NCBI RefSeq assembly: GCF_028561565.1
Contig: NZ_JAQQTE010000004.1
Span: 62,001 to 126,000, forward strand
From: Gilvibacter sediminis
Lineage (GTDB): Bacteria; Bacteroidota; Bacteroidia; Flavobacteriales; Flavobacteriaceae
DNA length: 64,000 bases
Direction: 5' to 3'
The first letter of the stretch is position 1. Each line of letters starts with the position of its first letter. The notes beneath the pieces are model-generated. The model was not told where the DNA came from and did no database searches. It worked only from the letters and a program-made list of their open reading frames with translations. Below, one piece after another: positions 16,703 through 25,566 of this stretch. A program made the translations under genes and the position numbers.

Positions 16703-17977
16703 CTATAAAGCTGGCAGTAACTTAGTACGGCATTCGCCAAAGCCAATACGAACCTCACTGTTTTGACAATATCCCTTAAGAATTACAGTATCATGGTCTT
16801 CAATGAAAGATCGAGTAGTACCGTCTGGCATTTGCAGCGGGTTCTTACCGCCCCAAGAAAGTTCTAACATAGAGCCATAAGAATCTGGGGTAGGGCCAGA
16901 GATGGTTCCGCTTCCCATCATATCACCACTAACTACATTACATCCGTTTACCGTATGGTGAGCGAGTTGCTGCGCCATATTCCAATACATATACTTGAAG
17001 TTAGAAGTAGATACCTTGTGCTCATTACCGCCCTCAGGTTGCAGATAAACCTCTAGGTTGATGTCGTAGCTTTTTGGGCCAGTGTATTGTAAATACGGCA
17101 GCTGTGGTTTTTCTGGTTTTGGACCTTCCACTTTAAAAGGTTGCAGGGCATCTAAGGTGACGATCCACGGAGAAATACTGGAAGCAAAATTCTTAGCTAA
17201 GAATGGCCCTAGTGGCACATACTCCCACTTTTGAATATCGCGAGCACTCCAGTCATTAAACAGCACCAATCCGAAGATATAATCCTCTGCTTCATCCACA
17301 GCGATCGGTTCTCCCAAATGATTGGCATCTGTAGTAATAAAGGCCATTTCCAACTCAAAATCCACACGTTTTGAAGGACCGAAAACAGGCGTTTCTGCTC
17401 CCGGAGGCATCGTCTGCCCATTAGGTCTTCTAATGTTAATGCCACTAGGAATAATGGAAGAGCTGCGTCCGTGGTAACCCACAGGAATGTGCATCCAGTT
17501 CGGTAAAAGGGCCTTATCGGGATCGCGGAACATACTTCCCACATTGGTGGCGTGCTCCTTACTGCTGTAGAAATCTGTGTAATCCCCAATGCTTACCGGT
17601 AATTGCATCTCGATCTCATCCATAGTAAAAATGATCACATCACGATGCTCGGCATGGTCACGCAGTTTAGGGTTGTTGGCTTCAAACACTTCAGAAATAC
17701 GATTGCGCACCAAACGCCAGGTCTTTCTACCGTCAGAGATAAAATCGTTCAAGCTGTCTTGAAGAAAGATATCGTCCGTCAAGTCGATCCCGTCAAAATA
17801 GCCCAGTTGATGCATGGCACCTAGGTCAATGGCGTAGTCACCAATTCGCGTTCCAATAGTAATGATATCGTCACGTGTCAAGAAAACTCCAAAAGGAATG
17901 TTTTGGATCGGAAAATCCGTTTGTGGTGCATGATCGAGCCAAGTAGTGAGCTCTGGGTTATTTGCAGATAATGGCAT
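16703..17977 (-). CDS. fahA: fumarylacetoacetase
   Basis: Last step of tyrosine degradation: fumarylacetoacetate + water gives fumarate and acetoacetate. The 424-aa protein aligns by eye to the eukaryotic-type enzyme over its whole length: DYTDFYSSKEHATNVG holds the metal-binding Asp and catalytic His, followed by the VGYHGRSSS motif, the metal-binding VDFELEMAF segment and LFNDWSARDIQKWE. Cytoplasmic. No other tyrosine-degradation genes are beside it. It is divergent from glyA, with a TAtcTTTG box about 38 bp upstream of the ATG. Confidence 0.97.
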   Translation of the reverse strand: MPLSANNPELTTWLDHAPQTDFPIQNIPFGVFLTRDDIITIGTRIGDYAIDLGAMHQLGYFDGIDLTDDIFLQDSLNDFISDGRKTWRLVRNRISEVFEANNPKLRDHAEHRDVIIFTMDEIEMQLPVSIGDYTDFYSSKEHATNVGSMFRDPDKALLPNWMHIPVGYHGRSSSIIPSGINIRRPNGQTMPPGAETPVFGPSKRVDFELEMAFITTDANHLGEPIAVDEAEDYIFGLVLFNDWSARDIQKWEYVPLGPFLAKNFASSISPWIVTLDALQPFKVEGPKPEKPQLPYLQYTGPKSYDINLEVYLQPEGGNEHKVSTSNFKYMYWNMAQQLAHHTVNGCNVVSGDMMGSGTISGPTPDSYGSMLELSWGGKNPLQMPDGTTRSFIEDHDTVILKGYCQNSEVRIGFGECRTKLLPAL

Positions 17978-18014
17978 GGTTGATTCTTAATAAAGTGTTG
18001 GTAAATCGTCTAAT

Positions 18015-18022
18015 CAAAGATA
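18015..18022 (-). promoter_or_regulatory. -7 promoter box of fahA
   Basis: TAtcTTTG on the minus strand, exact consensus, 38 bp before the fahA ATG. No clear -33 TTG. Confidence 0.45.
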
Positions 18023-18054
18023 GGATTTTAGATGGTGAAAAAGCATCTAATGTG

Positions 18055-18062
18055 TATTTTTG
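18055..18062 (+). promoter_or_regulatory. -7 promoter box of glyA
   Basis: TAttTTTG, exact consensus, 25 bp before the glyA ATG. It lies back to back with the fahA box 33 bp away. Confidence 0.45.
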
Positions 18063-18087
18063 GTTTCGTAATTTTTAAGCTGATCAA

Positions 18088-19362
18088 ATGCAACGCGATA
18101 CCGAGATTTTTTCACTGATTCAAGAAGAAGAACAACGTCAATTAAACGGATTGGAACTCATTGCTTCTGAGAACTTTGCGAGTCCGCAAACTATGGAGGC
18201 TACCGGTTCTGTACTCACCAACAAATACGCAGAAGGGTATCCCGGCAAGCGTTATTATGGAGGATGTGAGGTAGTGGATAAAGTGGAACGATTGGCCATT
18301 GAGCGTGCTAAGGAACTTTTTGGTGCGGAATACGCCAATGTTCAGCCGCACTCGGGCTCACAAGCCAACACTGCGGTATTTGCTGCTTGCTTAAAACCAG
18401 GAGACACTTTTATGGGCTTTGATTTGGCTCATGGAGGACATTTGACCCACGGTTCACCCGTGAACTTCTCTGGGAAGCTTTATCGTCCTGTGTTCTATGG
18501 AGTTGATAAGGAAACCGGTTTATTGAATTACGACACCATCTTAGAGATCGCCAAGCGTGAAAAACCCAAGATGATCATTGCAGGGGCGAGTGCTTATTCC
18601 CGTGAGATCGATTACGCGCGCTTTAGAGCCATCGCTGATAAAGTAGGCGCACTACTTATGGCAGACATTGCTCACCCAGCCGGTCTAATAGCTAAAGGCC
18701 TTATTGCAGATCCGGTTCCACATTGCCACGTGATCACCACTACCACGCACAAAACCTTGAGAGGACCGCGTGGCGGCCTCATCATGATGGGGAAAGACTT
18801 TGAGAATCCATTCGGCATTACACTCAAAAATGGAAACTTGAGAAAAATGTCGTCTTTGTTGGATAGTGGGATCTTCCCTGGAAATCAAGGAGGACCCTTA
18901 GAGCATGTGATCGCAGCTAAGGCGATTGCCTTTGGAGAAGCGCTTTCTGATGATTTCTTACACTATATGGTTCAAGTTAAAAAGAACGCCAGCGTCATGG
19001 CTCAAGCTTTTGTGGATCGAGGTTATGAAGTGATCTCTGGAGGAACGGACAACCATATGATGCTTATTGATCTTCGCAACAAAGGGATCACTGGGAAACT
19101 GGCTGAGGAAGCTCTTGGACAAGCTGAGATCACCGTGAATAAGAACATGGTGCCTTTTGATACGCAATCGCCATTTGTGACCTCTGGAATCCGCATTGGA
19201 ACGCCAGCTATTACCACTCGTGGTCTAAAAGAAGCCGACATGGATGCTATTGTTGCATTGATTGATCGCGTGATCCAAGCACCAGAAGATACTGCCGAAC
19301 TCGAAGCCGTTGCCAAGGCTGTAAATGAGATGATGGCGGGACGTCCTTTATTTAACGCTTAG
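18088..19362 (+). CDS. glyA: serine hydroxymethyltransferase
   Basis: PLP enzyme that converts serine and tetrahydrofolate to glycine and methylene-tetrahydrofolate, the main source of one-carbon units. The 424-aa protein has all hallmarks: [11 protein letters not shown] at the N-terminus, [12 protein letters not shown], the [11 protein letters not shown] segment, and [14 protein letters not shown] with the PLP-binding Lys222. Cytoplasmic dimer or tetramer. Monocistronic by layout, with its own -7 box and a new promoter directly after its stop. Confidence 0.98.
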   Translation: MQRDTEIFSLIQEEEQRQLNGLELIASENFASPQTMEATGSVLTNKYAEGYPGKRYYGGCEVVDKVERLAIERAKELFGAEYANVQPHSGSQANTAVFAACLKPGDTFMGFDLAHGGHLTHGSPVNFSGKLYRPVFYGVDKETGLLNYDTILEIAKREKPKMIIAGASAYSREIDYARFRAIADKVGALLMADIAHPAGLIAKGLIADPVPHCHVITTTTHKTLRGPRGGLIMMGKDFENPFGITLKNGNLRKMSSLLDSGIFPGNQGGPLEHVIAAKAIAFGEALSDDFLHYMVQVKKNASVMAQAFVDRGYEVISGGTDNHMMLIDLRNKGITGKLAEEALGQAEITVNKNMVPFDTQSPFVTSGIRIGTPAITTRGLKEADMDAIVALIDRVIQAPEDTAELEAVAKAVNEMMAGRPLFNA

Positions 19363-19366
19363 AGGC

Positions 19367-19397
19367 TTGCGAATCTAAAACTACACGGCTATATTTG
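19367..19397 (+). promoter_or_regulatory. promoter of the FG-GAP/ASPIC gene
   Basis: TTG (19367-19369), 20-bp spacer, TAtaTTTG (19390-19397): a full Bacteroidetes-type promoter starting 4 bp after the glyA stop. Expected transcription start near 19404, about 35 bp before the ATG. Confidence 0.7.
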
Positions 19398-19438
19398 GAG
19401 GACTTCGAACGCGCGTAAGCGCCCTAAATGTGACTTGA

Positions 19439-22400
19439 ATGAAGTACCTCGGATTGATAGCGTGCGCCTTTGCGGCAGTGCTGCAGAGTTGTGATAATAG
19501 CCCAAGTATTGCCAGTGTTGACCGCCCGTTGGCGTCATCCATTGATGCAGACAATACCACTACAACCTTTTTAGAGCTGTTGGACCCAGCAGCGACAGGA
19601 GTAGGTTTTAAAAATGGGATCGTAGAGACCGAATACAAAAACCACAGATCCTACACGCAGATCTACAATGGTGGCGGCGTTGCCGTAGGTGATCTCAATG
19701 GGGACGATCTGCCCGATATTTACTTTGCGGGTAATTCTGTAGATGACAAGCTCTATTTCAACCAAGGGAATTTTAAGTTTAAGGAAGTGACCGTAGAAGC
19801 CGGTTTGGGTAAGTATGTCAACGGTTGGTCCTATGGAGTCAATATGGTGGATATCAATTCGGACGGACACCTAGACATCTACGTTTGTAAAGCTGGACCT
19901 TATGCGAATAAACAATATATCGCCAATCGCTTGTTTATCAATCAGGGTGATGGAACCTTTACAGAGGAAGCTTCAGACTACGGTTTAGATATCAAAACAT
20001 ACAGTGTTCAAGCGGCCTTTTTAGATTACGATCTGGACGGAGATCTGGATATGTATTTGGCGAACCATCCTGTGCCAGGATCAGACAAGAAAAATCCGAA
20101 GAGCTTTGGCAGCTACGTAAAAGCCATCAATGATGGGGTATTGCGTACCGATAACTTCTATGAAAATGACAACGGCAAATTCGTAGAAAAGACCGATGCA
20201 GCTGGCCTTGTAAATTACGGTTACAAAAACGCTATCGGTGTGGGTGACCTAAACAAAGACGGATACCCAGACCTTTACGTATCCACTGATTTTGGTGAGC
20301 CTGATCTTTATTATGTGAATAACGGAGACAAGACCTTCAATAATAAGGTTCGCGAAAGCATGAAACATATTACCTATTACAGTATGGGTAGTGATGTTGT
20401 GGATGTGAATAACGACGGACAATTGGATATCTATATCACGGACATGACTCCAGATGATCACATCAGATCCAAAACCTTTATGCCGAGTATGGACACCGAT
20501 AAATTCAATGCTTTTGTGCATTTTGGGTTCCACCATCAGTATATGTTGAACTCTTTGCAGATCAACAATGGAGATAACAGTTTTAGCGAACTCGGGCAGT
20601 TTGCAGGCATTGCAAAGACCGATTGGAGCTGGGCGCCGCTTTTCTTTGACATTGATCTGGACGGTAAACGTGACCTGTTTGTCACCAACGGTATTAAAGA
20701 GAATCTGAACGACAACGACATTAAAGAGAAGGTCTTTAGTCAACAAGATGCTTTACAGCGACCGCTTTCTCTGGAGGAGTATTTAGAAATTGTCCCTTCT
20801 GATGTTACGCCGAATCAGGTATTCAAGAACAACGGAGATCTAAAATTCAGCGATGTTTCCACCCAGTGGGTAGACAACGCCAATTTTAATTCCAACGGTG
20901 CGGCCTATGCCGATCTGGACCGCGATGGTGACTTGGATATGATTTTGAACAATATGGATGCTGAGGCAGCCATTTACCGAAACAACAGTCCTTCCGGCCA
21001 AAGTGGGAACGCTTTAATGCTGGATCTGGAAGGTCCTAAAGGAAATAGTTTTGGACTTGGAGCCAAAGTTACCCTTACCCTTGACGATCAAATTGTTTAC
21101 TACGAACACTATCCTTCACGTGGATACTTATCTTCTGTAGACTACACTGCAGTTTTGGGAATAGGAACCGCTGCTCAAGTAAGTAGTATAGAAGTGATTT
21201 GGCCCGATGGAAAAACTCAGAGTTTATCCGCAGTTCCTGCGAACAGCAGAGTTAAACTTTCCTACGGTGGAGCCAGTTCAGTAAAGCAACAAGACGAGTC
21301 ACAAAAACCACTGATGGCCAAGTTAGACCCTAAGGAAACAGGTTTGCTTTACTTCCATAAGGAAGATCGTTTTGACGATTTTAGAGCGCAAGTACTTTTG
21401 CCTTATTCGCAATCTCAGAATGGGCCTTTCAGCGCTCAGGCAGATGTGAACGCAGACGGGCTTGTAGATATTTTTGTAGGTGGAGCAGCAGGCAGTCCAG
21501 CGGCTTTATACATGCAAAAAGCCGACGGTAGTTTCTCTGTAGATCAAACCTCAGGTTGGTTGCAAGACGCGGCTTATGAAGACACTGGGGCAGCCTTTTT
21601 AGATTTTGATGGCGATGGTGATATGGACCTTTATGTGGCCAGCGGTGGTGCAGCAGCGCCAGCGGGAGACGCGCTTTACCAAGATCGACTTTATGAGAAT
21701 AATGGAGCTGGAGTTTTTAAAAGAACTTTGGGGATATTGCCTGCAGAGACCGTGAGTAATCAAGTGGTCTTGGCAGAAGATGTAGATGGTGATGGAGATA
21801 CCGACCTTTTTATCGGTGGTCGGGTGATTCCTGATAAATATCCTTTTTCGCCAGAATCTCGTTTGTTGATAAATCAAAATGGTCGATTCCAGAACATCAC
21901 CCAGCCCGATCTCAAGAATGTAGGCCTAGTGACCGGCGCCGTTTTTTCTGATTATGACGGTGACGGAGATAAAGATCTAGTAATTGTTGGGGAGTGGAGT
22001 CCCATCCAATTCTTTGCCAACAATAACGGAACTTTTAGAAAACAGAACTTCAAAGGCTTTGATACCTCTAACGGCCTGTGGTTTGCCATTCAAGAGGCTG
22101 ATCTAGATAGCGATGGTGATATGGATTATCTTTTAGGTAATCTGGGAACCAATTCTAAGATGACGGCCAAGGAAGGAAAGCCATTTCACGTCTTCTGTGA
22201 TGATTTTGACAACAACGGTACTTATGATATCGTCTTTTCTAAAGATTATAAGGGCAAACTAGTGCCTATGCGTGGTCGTGAATGTTCTTCTGAGCAGATG
22301 CCGTTCATCCTAGACAAGTTCACCAATTTCCAGTCCTTTGCTAATGCTTCTTTAGAGGAGATCATTGGAGATGATAAGTTGGCTGGAGCCTTGCACTACA

Positions 22401-22783
22401 GTGTGGAGGACTTTCATCACATGGCTTTGATCAATGAAGGCGGAGGTGATTTTACGCGCGTGGAATTACCGCGTATGGCGCAAGTAGCTCCAATTATGGA
22501 TTTTGAATTGACGGACCTTAACGGCGACGGACAAATGGAGATCATTGCTGTGGGGAACCTCTATCCGACAGAAGTTGAGACTACCCGTTATGATGCCTCA
22601 CGCGGAATTGTAATGAATTTTAAAGACGGTAGTTTTGAAGTACTTCCTTCTAGTCTTACAGGCTTAGCTGGCCGTGGTGATGCTAAGGACGTTGACGTTT
22701 TATCCTTGAGTAACGGAGAACAACGTTTGTTAGTGACCAACAACAACGGTCCGTTGGAAGTTTACCGTATCAACAAACCTTAA
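19439..22783 (+). CDS. FG-GAP/VCBS repeat lipoprotein with ASPIC/UnbV domain
   Basis: The 1114-aa product has a lipoprotein signal peptide with LQSC. The mature part has seven Ca-binding FG-GAP blades of the form xxDxNxDGxxDxxx (VGDLNGDDLPD, MVDINSDGHLD, FLDYDLDGDLD, VGDLNKDGYPD, VVDVNNDGQLD, FFDIDLDGKRD, YADLDRDGDLD), an ASPIC/UnbV domain (about 510-605, NSFGLGAKV ... PDGKTQ), then seven more blades (QADVNADGLVD to LTDLNGDGQME). That gives two seven-bladed propellers joined by ASPIC. Such proteins are usually surface-exposed and near SusCD-type transporters; none is adjacent here. Ligand unknown. Its stop interlocks with that of the convergent gene. Confidence 0.85.
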   Translation: MKYLGLIACAFAAVLQSCDNSPSIASVDRPLASSIDADNTTTTFLELLDPAATGVGFKNGIVETEYKNHRSYTQIYNGGGVAVGDLNGDDLPDIYFAGNSVDDKLYFNQGNFKFKEVTVEAGLGKYVNGWSYGVNMVDINSDGHLDIYVCKAGPYANKQYIANRLFINQGDGTFTEEASDYGLDIKTYSVQAAFLDYDLDGDLDMYLANHPVPGSDKKNPKSFGSYVKAINDGVLRTDNFYENDNGKFVEKTDAAGLVNYGYKNAIGVGDLNKDGYPDLYVSTDFGEPDLYYVNNGDKTFNNKVRESMKHITYYSMGSDVVDVNNDGQLDIYITDMTPDDHIRSKTFMPSMDTDKFNAFVHFGFHHQYMLNSLQINNGDNSFSELGQFAGIAKTDWSWAPLFFDIDLDGKRDLFVTNGIKENLNDNDIKEKVFSQQDALQRPLSLEEYLEIVPSDVTPNQVFKNNGDLKFSDVSTQWVDNANFNSNGAAYADLDRDGDLDMILNNMDAEAAIYRNNSPSGQSGNALMLDLEGPKGNSFGLGAKVTLTLDDQIVYYEHYPSRGYLSSVDYTAVLGIGTAAQVSSIEVIWPDGKTQSLSAVPANSRVKLSYGGASSVKQQDESQKPLMAKLDPKETGLLYFHKEDRFDDFRAQVLLPYSQSQNGPFSAQADVNADGLVDIFVGGAAGSPAALYMQKADGSFSVDQTSGWLQDAAYEDTGAAFLDFDGDGDMDLYVASGGAAAPAGDALYQDRLYENNGAGVFKRTLGILPAETVSNQVVLAEDVDGDGDTDLFIGGRVIPDKYPFSPESRLLINQNGRFQNITQPDLKNVGLVTGAVFSDYDGDGDKDLVIVGEWSPIQFFANNNGTFRKQNFKGFDTSNGLWFAIQEADLDSDGDMDYLLGNLGTNSKMTAKEGKPFHVFCDDFDNNGTYDIVFSKDYKGKLVPMRGRECSSEQMPFILDKFTNFQSFANASLEEIIGDDKLAGALHYSVEDFHHMALINEGGGDFTRVELPRMAQVAPIMDFELTDLNGDGQMEIIAVGNLYPTEVETTRYDASRGIVMNFKDGSFEVLPSSLTGLAGRGDAKDVDVLSLSNGEQRLLVTNNNGPLEVYRINKP

Positions 22784-24333
22784 TCGTCGTCTGGGATAAC
22801 TGCGCTTTCATAAGCTCCAGCGTCAAAAGGAGCGGTTCGGGCTACATTCAGAATATCAAAGGGCACAATTGGTGTTCCCGAGGCGTCTAGGCCATTGGCT
22901 CCAGATTCGTCTGGAATGTTGAGCTCATTCTCAAAAGGCGCCTTGAACAATGGATCTTCATTAACCACTAAATTGTTATAGCGAGCCACGTTGGTAAAGT
23001 CATACAAAGGATTCTCATCAAACACCCCTTGTACGTCATTAAAACGCAATAAGGTATTGGTGAAGTTGAAGTTAAATGCCGCTTCACCGCTATCTAGTAG
23101 ACCGAGTTCAATATTCTCGTTTCCGTAAATGATGCAGTTGATAAAGTTCGCCTCAATGAGATCTAAGGTCTGAATCTCTGTTTCACTCACCACAAAGATA
23201 TTGTCTAGTTGTACGGCAGGGAAGCTTCTAAAGCTGTCGTTCCAATAGTTGACAAAAGTACAGTGACGGAAGTTGTATCGACCGCCAAAAGTCAAAGCCA
23301 AGGCCGATTGCCCTGCATTGTTGATCACAACATTCTGTCCGTCTACAAAGCCAGTACGGGCCAAAAGACCGACATTAGAACTGTTGTAGATCTGTACATT
23401 ATTCAAACTCAAAGTAGGCGAGGAGGAGCCGTCGTTGCTATCCATCAAAATACCTACGGTGGCGTTCTTAATTGTTGTATTGGTAAAGGTGTGACCGGTA
23501 CTTCCTTGAGTGAGCCAAATGGCGCCCCATTGTCCAGGTACATCAGAAAAACCAGGTTCTAATCGATCGCCTTCAAAAATAACCTCATTTTCAAGGGCTA
23601 CAGGGTCTGAACTCGGAGCTCCGTTTACAATCATGGTCGCTGTGTTAGCCACAAGGATTCCGCTATTGGCGTGGAAATGTACACGCGCTCCTGGATTGAC
23701 CGTCAAAACATCGCCTGCATTCACAGCCGCGTAACCATAGATCACATAGGGCTTTTCATTGGTGAAGGTGAGCTGGTCGTCCTCCAAAATAAATCCTTCA
23801 ATCAAAATCGGTTCTCCATCAGCATCGGTCCCGAGATTGAGCGTTTCAACAACTCCATCCGCATCACGCTCAGGAAAAAGGAATACAGCATCTTGAACCA
23901 AAGTGACCAATTCCACATCTTGCTGATTGCCTCCGCTGTCAAATTCAATCTGGTCCGTATATAAAAACTGATTCGCCGTAGCTGAGAATTCTTCTATATC
24001 AATCGTGGTCTCTACAAAGACAAAGATGCTGTCCTTGGCTCGGATCACTACATCTTCAAAGGTCTTGCCTGGAATTCCGTCTACATTTAAACGATATAGC
24101 GAGCTTTCTCCTTGTCCCAAACGCACCGTTGGGATGTTGATGTCTTCATCTCCACGGTTATATACCTTAAGATTATAAGTACTGGAACCAATATTGGTGA
24201 AGACCGTGTCCAAAAAGACAGTGTCTCTAGAAAATTCCAATTGGCCCGTATTGGGTACGGTTTCAAAATCGTTACGACAACTGGAAAGGAGAACAACAAA
24301 GCCCAAGATAGTCAGGGCAAGTAAGCTTCGCAT
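22780..24333 (-). CDS. lipoprotein with right-handed beta-helix domain
   Basis: The 517-aa product has a lipoprotein signal peptide (LLSSC). Residues about 25-140 look like an immunoglobulin-like region (DTVFLDTVFTNIGSSTYNLKVYNRG); residues about 180-400 show the repeating short-strand pattern with Asn-rich turns of a right-handed parallel beta-helix (TFTNTTIKNATVGILMD, NNVQIYNSSNVG, VVINNAGQSA, NCIIYGNENIELG). The C-terminus ends FDAGAYES, as in choice-of-anchor/polysaccharide-related beta-helix proteins. It may bind or process a polysaccharide, but no catalytic residues can be named. It shares a TTAA stop overlap with the FG-GAP gene. Confidence 0.75.
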   Translation of the reverse strand: MRSLLALTILGFVVLLSSCRNDFETVPNTGQLEFSRDTVFLDTVFTNIGSSTYNLKVYNRGDEDINIPTVRLGQGESSLYRLNVDGIPGKTFEDVVIRAKDSIFVFVETTIDIEEFSATANQFLYTDQIEFDSGGNQQDVELVTLVQDAVFLFPERDADGVVETLNLGTDADGEPILIEGFILEDDQLTFTNEKPYVIYGYAAVNAGDVLTVNPGARVHFHANSGILVANTATMIVNGAPSSDPVALENEVIFEGDRLEPGFSDVPGQWGAIWLTQGSTGHTFTNTTIKNATVGILMDSNDGSSSPTLSLNNVQIYNSSNVGLLARTGFVDGQNVVINNAGQSALALTFGGRYNFRHCTFVNYWNDSFRSFPAVQLDNIFVVSETEIQTLDLIEANFINCIIYGNENIELGLLDSGEAAFNFNFTNTLLRFNDVQGVFDENPLYDFTNVARYNNLVVNEDPLFKAPFENELNIPDESGANGLDASGTPIVPFDILNVARTAPFDAGAYESAVIPDDD

Positions 24334-24393
24334 AAAGATCTATTTTGTGTAAAAATATAACTTTTTGCATAGCATCTTATTGTGCTGAGCGCC

Positions 24394-25554
24394 TTATTTG
24401 CGTTTTTTCCGCGCTTTACGCTGCGCCCTTCTTTGCTCTTGCTGCAAACGTTGAAAAGCTACTGTGTTCTCATATCGAGCGCGGTCTCTTTGTAGCTGAG
24501 GATTTCCGTTGAAATTAGTTGACGGATTGTAAGACGATCTAAAATCTACCGGTCTGCTGGGTTCATGCCATATGGGGATTCCAACAGTGATGTATTGGTA
24601 GTATTCTTCGATCTCAGTATCCAATTGCATTTCAATGGTCTTTTGCTGCTCCACTACAGTCACTTCTTGAGTGACAAAGCCCACATAGCGCAGTACGAGC
24701 TTTTGTCCTTCTGCAGCTTCGATCTCAAAGTTACCGTCAAAGTCTGATTGTATGCCTTGGTCTGTTCCTTTTACTAGGATGTTGACTCCGGGTAAGGGTA
24801 AGCCTGTATCGTCTAAAACAGTGCCTTTAAACTGAATCACAGCCGTGCTGTCAACAGGTTTTTCTCTAACAGGCTTCGGAGCAATTCTACCCAAGATCAT
24901 TGACTCGCGTTTAATGCCTGTGGCACAAACCACCACTTCTGGCATATGCTGTGGATTGTAAACCAGCGCGAAATTATAAAGGTCTTGATCTTGATGTACT
25001 TGAATTTCTTCTGTGAGGTGTAGATAATAGGTAAACCTCAAAGTGTGGCCAACACGAGCGCGTAGGCGGTAAGTTCCCTTACTGTCGGTTTGAATTTGAT
25101 CGTTGGTCTCTACTATGGTCACCCGTACACCTGGCAAAGGATTCCCAGCAGTATCTTTAACCACTCCTTTGATGTCTTTATAATCTTGTTGTTGACTTCC
25201 TATATTTAAAGAAACATAGGATTTATTGCTTACTGGTAGCGGTTCACCTTGTGAATAAGCAGAGGTACTGGCCAAAAGCGCTAAAGGCAGAATAAAACTG
25301 GCTGCCAAGGGCGGAATGAGCGAGTAGCGTCTTGGATTGAATTCCATAGGTCTATTGAGTTGATCGTTCCTAAAACGACCGCAAAGGTTGGAATCACTTT
25401 TTAGTGCTTTAACAATGAAGGCGTCGGTCTTATTGGTAAAGTCCATAACGGTCTTTTCACAAACCTGACAATGGCGTCCACGCTCTTGTGGGCTCATTTG
25501 ATTCCAGTCTTCATGACAGGGTTCCGGAATTTGAATGCTGATCTTTTTTCCCAT
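24394..25554 (-). CDS. Cys4-TM-CarboxypepD_reg membrane protein, paralogue 1
   Basis: The 386-aa protein has three parts. Residues 1-62 hold IPEPCHEDWNQM, HCQVCEKTVMDF and LCGRF with cysteines 13, 29, 32 and 58, which looks like a small metal site. Residues about 79-100 are a hydrophobic segment after NPRRYS (positive-inside, so N-terminus in the cytosol). The outer part has two CarboxypepD_reg-like domains (about 128-210: IKGVVKDTAGNPLPGVRV; about 245-315: FKGTVLDDTGLPLPGVNI) and a basic C-terminal tail (RAQRKARKKRK). It lies 12 bp downstream of a close paralogue with the same four cysteines. Function unknown. I infer a signalling or envelope-anchoring role across the inner membrane. Confidence 0.7.
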   Translation of the reverse strand: MGKKISIQIPEPCHEDWNQMSPQERGRHCQVCEKTVMDFTNKTDAFIVKALKSDSNLCGRFRNDQLNRPMEFNPRRYSLIPPLAASFILPLALLASTSAYSQGEPLPVSNKSYVSLNIGSQQQDYKDIKGVVKDTAGNPLPGVRVTIVETNDQIQTDSKGTYRLRARVGHTLRFTYYLHLTEEIQVHQDQDLYNFALVYNPQHMPEVVVCATGIKRESMILGRIAPKPVREKPVDSTAVIQFKGTVLDDTGLPLPGVNILVKGTDQGIQSDFDGNFEIEAAEGQKLVLRYVGFVTQEVTVVEQQKTIEMQLDTEIEEYYQYITVGIPIWHEPSRPVDFRSSYNPSTNFNGNPQLQRDRARYENTVAFQRLQQEQRRAQRKARKKRK

Positions 25555-25566
25555 GATGCTTTGTTT

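Noticed and set aside
19700-22600. Repetitive GAT-rich DNA that resembles a repeat array
   Set aside because: It is the coding sequence of Asp-rich FG-GAP motifs, not a CRISPR or DNA repeat array.
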